Positions 53,063-62,120 of a stretch of 64,000 nt of DNA are shown piece by piece. This DNA is from Fidelibacterota bacterium. Its GTDB lineage: Bacteria > Fidelibacterota > UBA8477 > JABMPR01. The notes beneath the pieces are model-generated. The model searched no databases. It saw nothing but the letters and a program-made list of their open reading frames with translations, and was not told the origin of the DNA. Position 1 is the stretch's first letter. Every line of letters starts with the position of its first letter. Location: NCBI GenBank assembly GCA_021734255.1, contig JAIPJM010000001.1, positions 165,879 to 229,878 on the forward strand, given 5' to 3'. Made by a program: the position numbers and the translations under genes.

Positions 53063-53080
53063 ACGAGTTGAATGACTCGT
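53063..53080. promoter_or_regulatory. Palindrome upstream of the Rrf2-family gene, possible operator
   Basis: ACGAGT (53063-53068) and ACTCGT (53075-53080) form a short inverted repeat 43 bases before the regulator's start. Rrf2 proteins bind palindromic sites near their own promoters, so autoregulation is possible. Confidence 0.35.
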
Positions 53081-53122
53081 TGAAAAAATTCTGATCGAAG
53101 AGAATTAAAGAAGAGAGTTTCA

Positions 53123-53620
53123 ATGCCATTTCGGCTGACCAATGCTGGGGAATATGCGGTTCGCTTGATGGTCTATCTTGCTGGTCGGGCTCCAGGTGAG
53201 CTGACCGCTGCGCGCGCGATCGCGCAGGATCAGAATATCCCCCAACGATTTCTCCGTTCCATTGTATCACAGTTTGCAAAACAGGGGCTTATTGATTCTG
53301 TTCAGGGAAATGGTGGTGGCGTTCGCCTGGCTGAAGGCGCCGCGGACAAAACGCTTCTGGAAGTGATCGAAGCTGTAGAAGGTCCCATCTACTTGAATGC
53401 CTGTATTCAAGGTGAAGAAGCCTGTCAATTTTCTTCGCACTGTGCCGTTCATCTGGTATGGCATGAAGCCCAGGACGCCATTCGCAACATTCTTGGAAAA
53501 AGAACCATTGGGGAACTATCTGGAATCAATCTTGCCCAGAGCAGACTGCTCCCCGCCACTGACCAGATGTGTGGTGTCCCAGATCTGGAGTCACTGGCTG
53601 GAGGCGATCATGGCAATTAA
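53123..53620 (+). CDS. Rrf2 family regulator with three cysteines (IscR/NsrR-like)
   Basis: A 165-residue Rrf2 regulator. The winged helix is seen in LTNAGEYAVRLMVYLAG and IPQRFLRSIVSQFAKQGLIDSVQGNGGGV, a dimer helix in LLEVIEAVEGPIYLN, and three Cys at 94, 101 and 107 in the position of IscR/NsrR iron-sulphur ligands. It is therefore likely an Fe-S sensor of iron status, oxygen or nitric oxide. Its last 11 bases overlap ccoI, so it is co-transcribed with the cbb3 genes and a good candidate for their regulator. Confidence 0.88.
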   Translation: MPFRLTNAGEYAVRLMVYLAGRAPGELTAARAIAQDQNIPQRFLRSIVSQFAKQGLIDSVQGNGGGVRLAEGAADKTLLEVIEAVEGPIYLNACIQGEEACQFSSHCAVHLVWHEAQDAIRNILGKRTIGELSGINLAQSRLLPATDQMCGVPDLESLAGGDHGN

Positions 53621-56057
53621 GTTCGATGCTTACCAGGCCGAACAAGACCTGCGATCACAGGAAACAGAATTGGCCTGTTTTCATTGTGGTGAGCAGTGTC
53701 CCGATCGATCCATCGCAATCGGTGAAAAATTCTTCTGCTGCAATGGCTGTAAAACCGTATACGAAATACTCAATGTCAACGAGTTGTGCGAATATTACGA
53801 GATCGAAGATACCCCCGGAATTTCCCCGAAAACTGATATTGTGGCCGATCGCTTTTCCTATCTGGATGACGAGTCCGTTCGAAGTCAGGTCTTGGAGTTT
53901 TCTGACGGTAGCATAGACAAGGTCACCTTCCACACACCGGCCATGCATTGTGCCTCCTGTATCTGGTTGCTGGAGAAACTCCATGACATGGATCCGCGGG
54001 TGATCAGCTCAATTGTCAACTTTCCCAAAAAAGAGGTCTCCATCAGTTACAAGCGGGAAGAGATGTCTCTCAGTGAGGCGGCGGCCCTGCTTTCATCCCT
54101 GGGGTATGAACCCCTGATCAACCTGGATACCGTGGGTAAACGAGAGCAATCATCGGCAGAAAAGAAACTGTACCTGCGGATCGGTCTGGCTGGATTTGCC
54201 TTCGGTAATGTCATGATCCTCAGTTTTCCAGAGTACCTGTCAAGAGTTGGCGACGTTGACCCGGTCTTCAAAATGGTATTTGGTTATCTGAGTCTGCTAT
54301 TATCACTGCCGGTGCTCCTGTATTCAGCAAAAGATTATTACAGTTCAGCCTGGGCCGGGATCAGATCCCGGACGGTGAATATCGATGTCCCGATCACCCT
54401 GGGTATTGGTATGCTTTTCATTCGGTCGGTCTGGGAGATCGTGACCCGAACAGGACCCGGTTATCTGGACTCCTTCACCGGGCTGGTCTTTTTCCTTTTG
54501 GTCGGTCGGATCTTTCAGCAGAAAACCTATGATCTCTTATCATTTGAACGCGACTACCGTTCATTCTTTCCCCTCTCGGTGACCCGCAAGATCAACAATG
54601 TTGAAACCAGTGTTCCTGTATCAAAACTGTTACCGGGTGATCGGATCGTTGTCCGTAACCAGGAACTTATTCCGGCTGACTCAGTGCTGCTTAAATCCAA
54701 CACGCTTATCGATTACAGTTTCGTTACGGGTGAATCAGACCCGGTGACCAAGCAAGCAGGTGACTTTATCTACGCCGGAGGCAGGCAGGTCGGTACCACT
54801 GTTGAGCTGGAGGTGATCAAGGAACCCTCCCAGAGTTATCTGACACAGCTCTGGAACAACGATGTGTTCAACAAGCCAAGATTTTCGAGATTGAACCAGA
54901 TCGTAAATCAGGTCAGCCACTATTTTACCATTGGCGTGGTAGGCATTGCAACCGTGGCAGCCCTTTATTGGCTGCAATTCAGCGCAGAGACTGCTATAAA
55001 GGTGTTTACCGCCGTACTTATTGTTGCCTGTCCCTGCGCCCTGGCGCTCTCATCACCTTTTGCGCTGGGAACAGCTTTGCGGATCTTTGGCCGCAAAGGG
55101 TTCTATGTGAAAAATACAGAGGGCGTGGAAGCCCTATCCAAGGTCGATACCATCATCATGGACAAGACAGGTACATTGACAGAAAATCAGCATGAGACCA
55201 TTGAGTTCAAGGGCTCTGTTCTTTCAACAAAAGAACAGCAGGCAGTCCGATCATTGACCAAACACTCCACCCATCCCCTCAGTCAGAAGATCTTCCATGC
55301 CCTGGGAGCGGGCTCGCTCAGGGCGGTGGCTGCTTTTGAAGAGCTTTCTGGACGTGGTTTGCGCGGGACTGTTGATGACTGCGTGATCATGATCGGCTCA
55401 GCATCCTGGGTGCAGCTGACGCAGGAAACCCAGAGTGTTGAAGATATGAAGACCAGGGTGTACCTGAGGATCGATGATGAGATCAAAGGCTATTTCCTCA
55501 TCGCCAACACATACCGCAAAGGCTTACGGCCCATGTTGGCCACCCTGGCAAGCCATTTTAAACTGGTCCTGCTTTCAGGTGACACCGAAAGAGAAAAGCC
55601 AACCCTGGTGAACCTGTTTGGCAAAGAGGACGACCTTTATTTCAGACAGACACCGGAAGACAAATTGAATTTTGTATCGAAAGCACAGGAGGCTGGCGCC
55701 CATGTCCTCATGGTGGGTGATGGTTTGAATGATGCAGGAGCCTTGCGGGCCAGCGAGGTGGGCGTTGCCGTTACCGATGACGTCTCTGCATTCTCTCCAG
55801 CAAGTGATGCCATTTTGACCGGCGACAAGCTGAATGACCTGGATTCATTTATTCAAATGTCAAAAGCGACTATGTCAGTCATTATTGCCAGTTTTATAAT
55901 CTCAATTCTTTATAACGTGATCGGTGTTGGCTTTGCCGTAAGCGCAAAGTTATCACCCCTGGTGTCAGCCATTTTGATGCCGGCAAGCTCGATTTCTGTT
56001 GTTGTCTTCACGACGCTGGCAACGAGCTTGCGAGCGAAAATGATGAGGTTAACTTGA
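53610..56057 (+). CDS. ccoI: Copper-translocating P-type ATPase for cbb3 oxidase assembly (CcoI)
   Basis: An 815-residue P1B-ATPase. The N-terminus has two Cys groups (Cys23/26/30 and 43/44/47), followed by a heavy-metal domain with CASC (Cys113, Cys116) in MHCASCIW. The membrane part holds the CPC motif (in VACPCALALSS, about residue 475); the phosphorylation motif DKTGT and TGES, GDGLND follow in order. CcoI-type ATPases supply copper for the CuB centre of cbb3 oxidase. ATG 53610 overlaps the regulator; the longer frame back to 53397 would read the regulator out of frame. Confidence 0.95.
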   Translation: MAIKFDAYQAEQDLRSQETELACFHCGEQCPDRSIAIGEKFFCCNGCKTVYEILNVNELCEYYEIEDTPGISPKTDIVADRFSYLDDESVRSQVLEFSDGSIDKVTFHTPAMHCASCIWLLEKLHDMDPRVISSIVNFPKKEVSISYKREEMSLSEAAALLSSLGYEPLINLDTVGKREQSSAEKKLYLRIGLAGFAFGNVMILSFPEYLSRVGDVDPVFKMVFGYLSLLLSLPVLLYSAKDYYSSAWAGIRSRTVNIDVPITLGIGMLFIRSVWEIVTRTGPGYLDSFTGLVFFLLVGRIFQQKTYDLLSFERDYRSFFPLSVTRKINNVETSVPVSKLLPGDRIVVRNQELIPADSVLLKSNTLIDYSFVTGESDPVTKQAGDFIYAGGRQVGTTVELEVIKEPSQSYLTQLWNNDVFNKPRFSRLNQIVNQVSHYFTIGVVGIATVAALYWLQFSAETAIKVFTAVLIVACPCALALSSPFALGTALRIFGRKGFYVKNTEGVEALSKVDTIIMDKTGTLTENQHETIEFKGSVLSTKEQQAVRSLTKHSTHPLSQKIFHALGAGSLRAVAAFEELSGRGLRGTVDDCVIMIGSASWVQLTQETQSVEDMKTRVYLRIDDEIKGYFLIANTYRKGLRPMLATLASHFKLVLLSGDTEREKPTLVNLFGKEDDLYFRQTPEDKLNFVSKAQEAGAHVLMVGDGLNDAGALRASEVGVAVTDDVSAFSPASDAILTGDKLNDLDSFIQMSKATMSVIIASFIISILYNVIGVGFAVSAKLSPLVSAILMPASSISVVVFTTLATSLRAKMMRLT

Positions 56058-56076
56058 AGCAAACCGAAGGTAAAAC

Positions 56077-56277
56077 ATGTATGTAATGTTCATACTCATG
56101 GCCGCCAGCCTGACAGCTTCTCTCATCTTCCTTGGTGCCTATATCTGGTCGGTTCGATCCGGTCAGTTCGATGATAAGTACACACCATCCGTACGGATGC
56201 TATTCGACGATAAAAAAAGACCAAAAAAAACGGAGCCTGATGAAATATCAGGAGCTAATGACGAGGAGAAATCATAA
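56077..56277 (+). CDS. ccoS: cbb3 oxidase assembly protein CcoS
   Basis: A 66-residue membrane protein: one helix (MFILMAASLTASLIFLGAYIW), then the short FixS motif SGQFDDKYTPSVRMLFDD and a charged tail. CcoS is needed for cofactor insertion into CcoN. It lies 19 bases after ccoI, and its stop shares one base with the ccoNO start, an order typical of FixIS-oxidase loci. Confidence 0.92.
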   Translation: MYVMFILMAASLTASLIFLGAYIWSVRSGQFDDKYTPSVRMLFDDKKRPKKTEPDEISGANDEEKS

Positions 56278-58406
56278 TGGAGATGGAAAAATTCCAGTAC
56301 GACAATAAGATCGTGCGAATGTTTTTCTGGGCCACGGTCGTCTGGGGAGTCACCGCCTTTCTGGTAGGACTGACGATCGCCCTGCAACTGCCGGCCCCGG
56401 TGTTTAACTTCGGGACTTCCTGGCTAACATTCGGCCGACTGCGTCCTTTACACACCAACGCAGCTATCTTTGCTTTTGTTGGGAATGGAATTTTCATGGG
56501 CTATTACTATTCAGCCCAGCGACTCTTAAAAGCCCGGAATTTTTCCGACACATTAAGCAAGATCCATTTTTGGGGGTGGAATGCCATTATCGTATCAGCG
56601 GCATTAACCTTACCAGCGGGGATAACAACTGCGAAGGAATACGCAGAACTTGAATGGCCGATCGATATCGCCATTGCCCTGGTCTGGGTTGTTTGGGGGG
56701 TCAACATGATGGGGACCATTCTCAAGCGCAGAGAAAAACACCTTTACGTGGCGATCTGGTTCTATATCGCCACCTTCGTCACAGTTGCCATGCTGCACAT
56801 CGTCAACTCCTTTGAAGTGCCGGTGAGCTTCTGGAAAAGCTACTCACTCTATGCTGGCGTCCAGGATGCCCTGGTTCAATGGTGGTACGGTCATAACGCC
56901 GTTGCGTTCTTCCTGACCACTCCATATCTGGGACTGATGTACTACTACTTGCCGAAAGCCGCCCAGCGGCCGGTGTACTCATACCGCCTCTCTGTGATCC
57001 ATTTCTGGTCTTTGATCTTTCTGTATATTTGGGCCGGACCTCACCACTTGCTGTATTCGTCAACACCTGACTGGGCACAGACTTTGGGAACCGTGTTTTC
57101 CATCATGCTCATTGCCCCGTCCTGGGGAGGGATGTTAAACGGGCTGCTAACGCTACGCGGTGCCTGGGACCGGGTACGCCAGGACCCCATTTTGAAGTTC
57201 ATGGTCGTGGCCGTTTCAGCTTATGGAATGTCCACCTTCGAGGGTCCGATGATGTCGCTGAAGAACTACAATGCGATCACGCATTTCACAGACTATACCA
57301 TTGCTCATGTCCATGTTGGGGCTCTGGGCTGGAACGGTCTGCTGACCTTCGGTATGCTCTACTGGTTGGCGCCCCGCTTGTGGAACACAAAACTTTACTC
57401 AGTTAAACTTGCCAACATCCATTTCTGGCTGGCCACTTTGGGAATCATCTTCTATGTCATTCCCATGTATTGGACCGGGATCACTCAGGCACTACTCTGG
57501 AAACAGTTCACACCTGAAGGAATGCTGGTATATCCGAATTTTCTGGAAACCGTACTTCAGCTGGTGCCCATGTATTGGACACGCGCATTTGGCGGAACCT
57601 TATACCTGACCGGCGCTCTCATCATGGTCTACAACCTGATCAAGACGGCGAAAGCAGGAGAACCAACACCAGATGAAGAAGTGGAGGCGGCACCTTTGCA
57701 GCCCAGCACTCCTGACGAAAAGGAAGATCATAAACACCGTTGGCTGGAAAAGCGTCCAGTGCTCTTCCTGGCTGCTACCCTCCTCGCTGTGGCGATCGGT
57801 GGAATCGCAGAGTTTGTGCCTATGTTTGTGGTCAAATCGAACATTGCAACCATCAGCACAGTAACGCCCTATTCACCACTTGAATTGGAAGGTCGTGATA
57901 TTTACATCAAAGAGGGCTGTTTTAATTGTCACTCCCAGATGATCCGACCCTTTAGAAGTGAGACGGAACGATATGGTGAATACTCCAAGGCAGGAGAATA
58001 CGTATATGATCACCCCTTCCTTTGGGGATCAAAACGTACCGGTCCCGACCTCCACCGCGAAGGTGTTGGGAAGCTGAGGAAGCCGGATGCCTGGCATTAT
58101 AACCACATGGAGAATCCGCGCTCAATGAGTCCAGGATCCATCATGCCGGTTTACCCATGGCTGCTGGAAAACACAAATGATTACAAACATCTTGAGAAAA
58201 AGATCAGCGTCATGCGAACACTGGGTGTGCCTTATCCAGAAGGATATGAAGCTCAGGCGCTTGATGATCTGAAGCAGCAGGCCGATGAGATCGTCCAGAA
58301 CCTCAAGGCGTCCGGTATCAATACCAGCTGGGATAAGGAGATCGTTGCTCTGATCGCCTATCTACAGAAACTTGGTACAGGACTTGATCCGAAACAGGGG
58401 GATTGA
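56277..58406 (+). CDS. ccoNO: cbb3 cytochrome c oxidase, fused subunits I and II (CcoNO)
   Basis: A 709-residue fusion. Residues 1 to about 480 are CcoN: twelve helices with haem and CuB His ligands, as in PLHTNAAIFAFVGN, the WWYGHNAVAFFLTTPYLG region and YTIAHVHVGALGWNG. After a linker (about 460-500, Glu/Pro-rich) the CcoO part follows: one helix and a c-type haem site GCFNCHSQM (about 548-552), then an axial Met in PGSIMPVYPWLL. Separate genes in proteobacteria are often fused in Bacteroidota. Reduces O2 with high affinity. Confidence 0.96.
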   Translation: MEMEKFQYDNKIVRMFFWATVVWGVTAFLVGLTIALQLPAPVFNFGTSWLTFGRLRPLHTNAAIFAFVGNGIFMGYYYSAQRLLKARNFSDTLSKIHFWGWNAIIVSAALTLPAGITTAKEYAELEWPIDIAIALVWVVWGVNMMGTILKRREKHLYVAIWFYIATFVTVAMLHIVNSFEVPVSFWKSYSLYAGVQDALVQWWYGHNAVAFFLTTPYLGLMYYYLPKAAQRPVYSYRLSVIHFWSLIFLYIWAGPHHLLYSSTPDWAQTLGTVFSIMLIAPSWGGMLNGLLTLRGAWDRVRQDPILKFMVVAVSAYGMSTFEGPMMSLKNYNAITHFTDYTIAHVHVGALGWNGLLTFGMLYWLAPRLWNTKLYSVKLANIHFWLATLGIIFYVIPMYWTGITQALLWKQFTPEGMLVYPNFLETVLQLVPMYWTRAFGGTLYLTGALIMVYNLIKTAKAGEPTPDEEVEAAPLQPSTPDEKEDHKHRWLEKRPVLFLAATLLAVAIGGIAEFVPMFVVKSNIATISTVTPYSPLELEGRDIYIKEGCFNCHSQMIRPFRSETERYGEYSKAGEYVYDHPFLWGSKRTGPDLHREGVGKLRKPDAWHYNHMENPRSMSPGSIMPVYPWLLENTNDYKHLEKKISVMRTLGVPYPEGYEAQALDDLKQQADEIVQNLKASGINTSWDKEIVALIAYLQKLGTGLDPKQGD

Positions 58407-58412
58407 AGTATA

Positions 58413-58607
58413 ATGATAAGTCGAATTTATCAGGGGGCAGAAGGCTTTGAGCTCTTTCAGGGCGTCTCGCTGGTCCTTTTCTTCCTTGTTTTCCTGGGTG
58501 TGATCGTGATGATCTTCACTATGAGAAAAGCGTATATCGACAAAATGAGTAACATGCCCCTCGATCTCGAGGATGAAAAAAGTACGAATCATGGAGGCCA
58601 TTCATAA
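58413..58607 (+). CDS. ccoQ: cbb3 oxidase subunit CcoQ
   Basis: A 64-residue membrane protein with a single helix (SLVLFFLVFLGVIVMIFTM) followed by a charged tail with YIDKMSNMPLDLEDE, matching small CcoQ (FixQ) subunits that stabilise the complex. It fits exactly between ccoNO and ccoP; the stop overlaps the ccoP start by one base. The family is weakly conserved, so position is part of the evidence. Confidence 0.87.
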   Translation: MISRIYQGAEGFELFQGVSLVLFFLVFLGVIVMIFTMRKAYIDKMSNMPLDLEDEKSTNHGGHS

Positions 58608-59392
58608 TGGGAAAAGCAAGCAATAAATTAATAGAGCACGATTTCGACGGTATTCAGGAATATGATAATGACCTTCCCGGCTGGTGGAAGGCATTGTTCC
58701 TGATCACGGTCATCTTCTCGATCATCTATGTCCCTTATTACCACCTGGCAGGAGACCTGCAGGAAGATGAGTATGCCAAGGAGACAGGGACATATGAAGA
58801 ACACAGCTCCGAACGCAGTGCGTTTACATCCTACAGCTCACCGTACTCAGGCGAGGTTGAATTAACACCTGCCCTGATCGATGAGCTGGAGCAGGTTTTG
58901 GATGCCCCTTTCGATGAACAACTCATGCGCAGTATGAGTAAGGCGGATGCCGATCAGCTAGAAAAATTGAAAGCCGCCTTCCCCGACGTATATGAAGCAT
59001 ATGCCAGTGGTGGTGCGCCTGAACCAGCGCCGGCAGCTACGGAAACAGCTGCTGAAGACGCCCCGGCAGAGGATGTTGAGGTTCTGACTGATGCGGCCAG
59101 CCTGGCGGCCGGTAAAAAGATCTGGGATACCCAGTGCTTTACCTGTCATCTTAACGATGGTGGTGGAAGTATTGGGCCCAACATGACAGATAACTACTGG
59201 ATCCATGGTGGTGATATGGCTTCCATCATTCATATTATCAATGTTGGTGTCCCGGCCAAAGGTATGATCCCGTGGTCGACCACATTGACGGCCGAAGAGA
59301 TCCACCAGGTCGCCAGCTATATCCAGGCAGAGCTGGTCGGTTCAACGCCAGCAGTGGCCAAGGATCCCCAGGGAGAACTCTACGACGGCTAG
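58607..59392 (+). CDS. ccoP: cbb3 oxidase c-type cytochrome subunit CcoP, single haem
   Basis: A 261-residue protein: FixP N-domain (EYDNDLPGWWKALFLITVIFSIIYVPYYHL, one helix), an acidic Ala/Glu/Pro linker, and one cytochrome c domain with CFTCH (about residue 177) and an axial Met in AKGMIPWS. Proteobacterial CcoP has two haems; a single CXXCH is the usual Bacteroidota form. It passes electrons from periplasmic cytochromes to CcoNO. A terminator follows. Confidence 0.94.
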   Translation: MGKASNKLIEHDFDGIQEYDNDLPGWWKALFLITVIFSIIYVPYYHLAGDLQEDEYAKETGTYEEHSSERSAFTSYSSPYSGEVELTPALIDELEQVLDAPFDEQLMRSMSKADADQLEKLKAAFPDVYEAYASGGAPEPAPAATETAAEDAPAEDVEVLTDAASLAAGKKIWDTQCFTCHLNDGGGSIGPNMTDNYWIHGGDMASIIHIINVGVPAKGMIPWSTTLTAEEIHQVASYIQAELVGSTPAVAKDPQGELYDG

Positions 59393-59418
59393 CGCCAGAT
59401 AGCTTTAGAAACCCGGGA

Positions 59419-59447
59419 ACTCAAGCATTTCGCTTGAGTGCCTTTTT
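59419..59447 (+). terminator. Rho-independent terminator after ccoP
   Basis: ACTCAAGC (59419-59426) pairs with GCTTGAGT (59432-59439) over a five-base loop, then GCC and TTTTT (59443-59447). It splits the oxidase structural genes from ccoG and ccoH, probably attenuating the downstream genes. Confidence 0.78.
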
Positions 59448-59491
59448 GGTAGATATTTCATAAAAAACAACATTTTGGAGTTCACAATTAA

Positions 59492-60913
59492 ATGGGCGGG
59501 ACTGACAGAAAACTGACGAACATTGATGCCCCCTCCGCGCACAGAGACAGGCTCTCGTCAGTGGATGATGATGGAAAACGTGTATGGGTGTATCCGCGGA
59601 AACCCAAAGGCCGCTTTTATAAGTGGAGATCCTGGTTCTCCTACCTCCTCCTGGCCCTCATGTTCGCAGGACCCTTTCTAACGATCAATGGTCGCCCCTT
59701 GCTGCTTCTGAATATTATGGAGCGGAAATTCATCATCTTCGGTTTGGCCTTCTGGCCTCAGGACAGCTATATCTTTGTGCTGGCCACACTTACTTTCATC
59801 GTGGGGATCATCCTGTTCACGGTCATTTTTGGTCGCCTGTTCTGTGGTTGGGCCTGCCCTCAGACCATTTTTATGGAAATGGTGTTCCGTAAGATCGAAT
59901 ATTTTATCGAAGGAGGACCCAAGAAGCAGAGAGAATTAAAAGCGCAAGCCTGGAACCTGGAAAAGATCATCAAACGGGTTTCAAAACATGGCATCTTCTG
60001 GGGCATCTCCTTCATCATCGGGAATACCCTGCTGGCCTACATCATTGGTATTGATGAACTGTTTGAGATCATCACCGCGCCTGTGGTGGAGCACAAGACC
60101 GGTTTCGCTGTTATGGTCCTGTTTACGTCAGTCTTTTACTTCATCTATGCCTCCTTTCGGGAGCAGGTCTGCACACTGGTTTGTCCTTATGGTCGGTTTC
60201 AGTCCGTGCTGCTTGATGATAATTCCATTGTTGTCGCTTACGATTTTGTTCGAGGTGAAGAACGCGGTCTACCAACAAAGGCTGAGAACAAGAACAAGGA
60301 CCTGGGCGATTGTATCGACTGTCATCAATGCGTCGACGTTTGTCCAACGGGCATTGATATCAGGAACGGTACCCAGCTCGAATGCGTTAACTGCACCGCA
60401 TGTATAGATGCCTGTGACGATGTAATGGACAAAGTGAAAAAACCGCGAGGTCTTATTCGCTATGATTCGTTCAACGGGATAAGCAAAGGAGAAAAGCTCG
60501 GGTTTAATTTTAGAAATGTCGGCTACTCAGTCATTCTACTCCTGCTCATCGGATTCTTCTTCTTTCTGCTCTTCACCCGCTCAGATGTACAGACAACGAT
60601 CCTGCGTTCATACGGGACCATGTATCAGGAGCTGGGTGACAATAGATATTCAAATCTTTACACGGTGAGAGTATTGAATAAAACATTCGATCCCATACCC
60701 TTGCGCTTTGAACTTCTGGAGCCGGAAGGCCGTTTGACCAGCGTCGGGGATCAGATGATCATTGAGGGGCAGGATAAAGCTGAAGGCGCTATGTTCATTG
60801 AGCTTGATCAGGCCCAGCTGACCGGGACAGAGACGAAGCTGACAATCGGTGTTTACACAGAAGACAGACTGCTTGAAACAGTCAAAACATCATTTATGGG
60901 ACCTCGAAACTAA
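59492..60913 (+). CDS. ccoG: cbb3 oxidase accessory iron-sulphur protein CcoG (FixG/RdxA)
   Basis: A 473-residue membrane ferredoxin-like protein with about five helices. The first Cys group is CGWACPQT (about residue 118), and two 4Fe-4S clusters are at CIDCHQCVDVCPTG and CVNCTACIDAC (about 272-310). A periplasmic C-terminal FixG Ig-like domain follows the last helix (about 355-375). CcoG reduces Cu(II) for the oxidase copper supply. No strong ribosome-binding site is seen (TTTGGAG 14 bases upstream). One-base overlap with ccoH. Confidence 0.95.
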   Translation: MGGTDRKLTNIDAPSAHRDRLSSVDDDGKRVWVYPRKPKGRFYKWRSWFSYLLLALMFAGPFLTINGRPLLLLNIMERKFIIFGLAFWPQDSYIFVLATLTFIVGIILFTVIFGRLFCGWACPQTIFMEMVFRKIEYFIEGGPKKQRELKAQAWNLEKIIKRVSKHGIFWGISFIIGNTLLAYIIGIDELFEIITAPVVEHKTGFAVMVLFTSVFYFIYASFREQVCTLVCPYGRFQSVLLDDNSIVVAYDFVRGEERGLPTKAENKNKDLGDCIDCHQCVDVCPTGIDIRNGTQLECVNCTACIDACDDVMDKVKKPRGLIRYDSFNGISKGEKLGFNFRNVGYSVILLLLIGFFFFLLFTRSDVQTTILRSYGTMYQELGDNRYSNLYTVRVLNKTFDPIPLRFELLEPEGRLTSVGDQMIIEGQDKAEGAMFIELDQAQLTGTETKLTIGVYTEDRLLETVKTSFMGPRN

Positions 60914-61380
60914 TGCAAAAGTCACATCCGGGAGGTCGAGGATGGCTTTGGGGTGTAACCTTGGTCATTTCCGTTTGCATGGTCTTTTTTATAGGCTTAG
61001 CCATCTGGTCCTTCCAGGGTGATGTAGAGCTGGTATATGATAATTATTATGAAAAGGACGTGGTTTTCGAGCAGCAGATCCGTCGAGTTGAGAGGACAGA
61101 GGCACTCTCCGTTAAGCCCCGGATACGTTACAATAGAGTGAGCGAAACGGTGAGGCTCACTTTTCCCAGTGCGCTTGAGCATATCAATCCAGCTGGAGAG
61201 CTCCTGTTATTCAGACCCTCAGATCTACATATGGACCGGACCTTCTCCCTGGTGTTTGGAGCGGATACCGTTCAGGTCATCAGCACGCCTGGTCTTGAGA
61301 AAGGCCTGTGGCGGGCAAAACTCAGTTGGATGAATGAGGGTTTGGAGTACTACTTGGAAGAACCTTTTATCGTTCAATGA
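60913..61380 (+). CDS. ccoH: FixH/CcoH family protein
   Basis: A 155-residue protein with one N-terminal helix (WGVTLVISVCMVFFIGLAIW) and a periplasmic beta domain, starting DNYYEKDVVFEQQI and ending KLSWMNEGLEYYLEEPFIV. This is the FixH layout; it aids cbb3 assembly. The start overlaps the ccoG stop. In Bacteroidota a TauE/SafE-like permease gene often follows ccoH, but none is found here; the next 104 bases hold nothing recognisable and the AT-rich island begins. Confidence 0.88.
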   Translation: MQKSHPGGRGWLWGVTLVISVCMVFFIGLAIWSFQGDVELVYDNYYEKDVVFEQQIRRVERTEALSVKPRIRYNRVSETVRLTFPSALEHINPAGELLLFRPSDLHMDRTFSLVFGADTVQVISTPGLEKGLWRAKLSWMNEGLEYYLEEPFIVQ

Positions 61381-61484
61381 GCAGGCCACATCAGGCTGCC
61401 CGATGGTTTCGAGAAACGCTGCCACTTCCTCTCTGCAAGGAAATATTTCGAAGTCCGATAAAAGATATTAAGTCTAATGAACGT

Positions 61485-62030
61485 TTAAGACAGCGGTCTT
61501 GTTTTGTTAATAATAAAAAGGAAAGCTTTTCGAATCACATGATATTCGATTGCATAAATAGCAATCAAAAGCAATCCAATTACTGCAGGCAAGACTCCAC
61601 CAAAACCGTATAACATACTCAATATAAACCCTAAATAATATTCCGGCTTATATATGGGAATGAAAAGAGCGAAAACAAAAGTTAGTAATAGAAGGTAGTT
61701 AGAAAAACCAGATTCGTTATAAAACAGAATTGTCAAGGCAACACCAAACAGGAAACCTCCCCAAAAACCATATATTTCAAATCTCGATACTGTTTTTTCC
61801 TCATGATTTTTATTCTTTCTTTTCTGAATAATTGACAATGATAACCAAGTCAATATCGGAATGCTTAGAAGTCCCCACCAGTTAGATATTTTGGGCATAT
61901 TCTTATTGTGAAAAAAATGATGTGAGCTTACACCTCCATTAAAATGTTCCCACAAAGTTAGTCCCAATACGAGAACAATTACGATTATGGATATTAGCAA
62001 TTTTGATTTTGAATTTAAAACAAGATTCAT
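61485..62030 (-). CDS. Membrane protein of unknown function
   Basis: A 181-residue protein with about five hydrophobic helices (LLISIIVIVLVLGLTLWEHF first, then LLSIPILTWLSLSII, GFLFGVALTILFY, LLLLTFVFALFIPI and a last VIGLLLIAIYAI). A His-rich loop HHFFHNK follows the first helix. AT-rich codon use unlike the cbb3 cluster next door. Not recognised. Possibly the last gene of the RT-led operon. Confidence 0.65.
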   Translation of the reverse strand: MNLVLNSKSKLLISIIVIVLVLGLTLWEHFNGGVSSHHFFHNKNMPKISNWWGLLSIPILTWLSLSIIQKRKNKNHEEKTVSRFEIYGFWGGFLFGVALTILFYNESGFSNYLLLLTFVFALFIPIYKPEYYLGFILSMLYGFGGVLPAVIGLLLIAIYAIEYHVIRKAFLFIINKTRPLS

Positions 62031-62120
62031 ATTTAGACTATTTCATTGGTCGCAAGGGCTAAAACATGCACAGCAAGCGAGTTTTGAGCCTACAGGCGTA
62101 GGTTTTCTTGGCCAAAGTGA

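Noticed and set aside
53397..53609. Longer N-terminus for ccoI
   Set aside because: It overlaps the Rrf2 gene in another frame and lacks family similarity; ATG 53610 begins the conserved CcoI N-terminus.
61377..61613. A 78-residue frame starting at the ccoH stop (ATGA)
   Set aside because: The overlap suggested a coupled gene, but the frame turns Lys/Asn-rich and runs into the 3' end of the minus-strand membrane gene; no family recognised.
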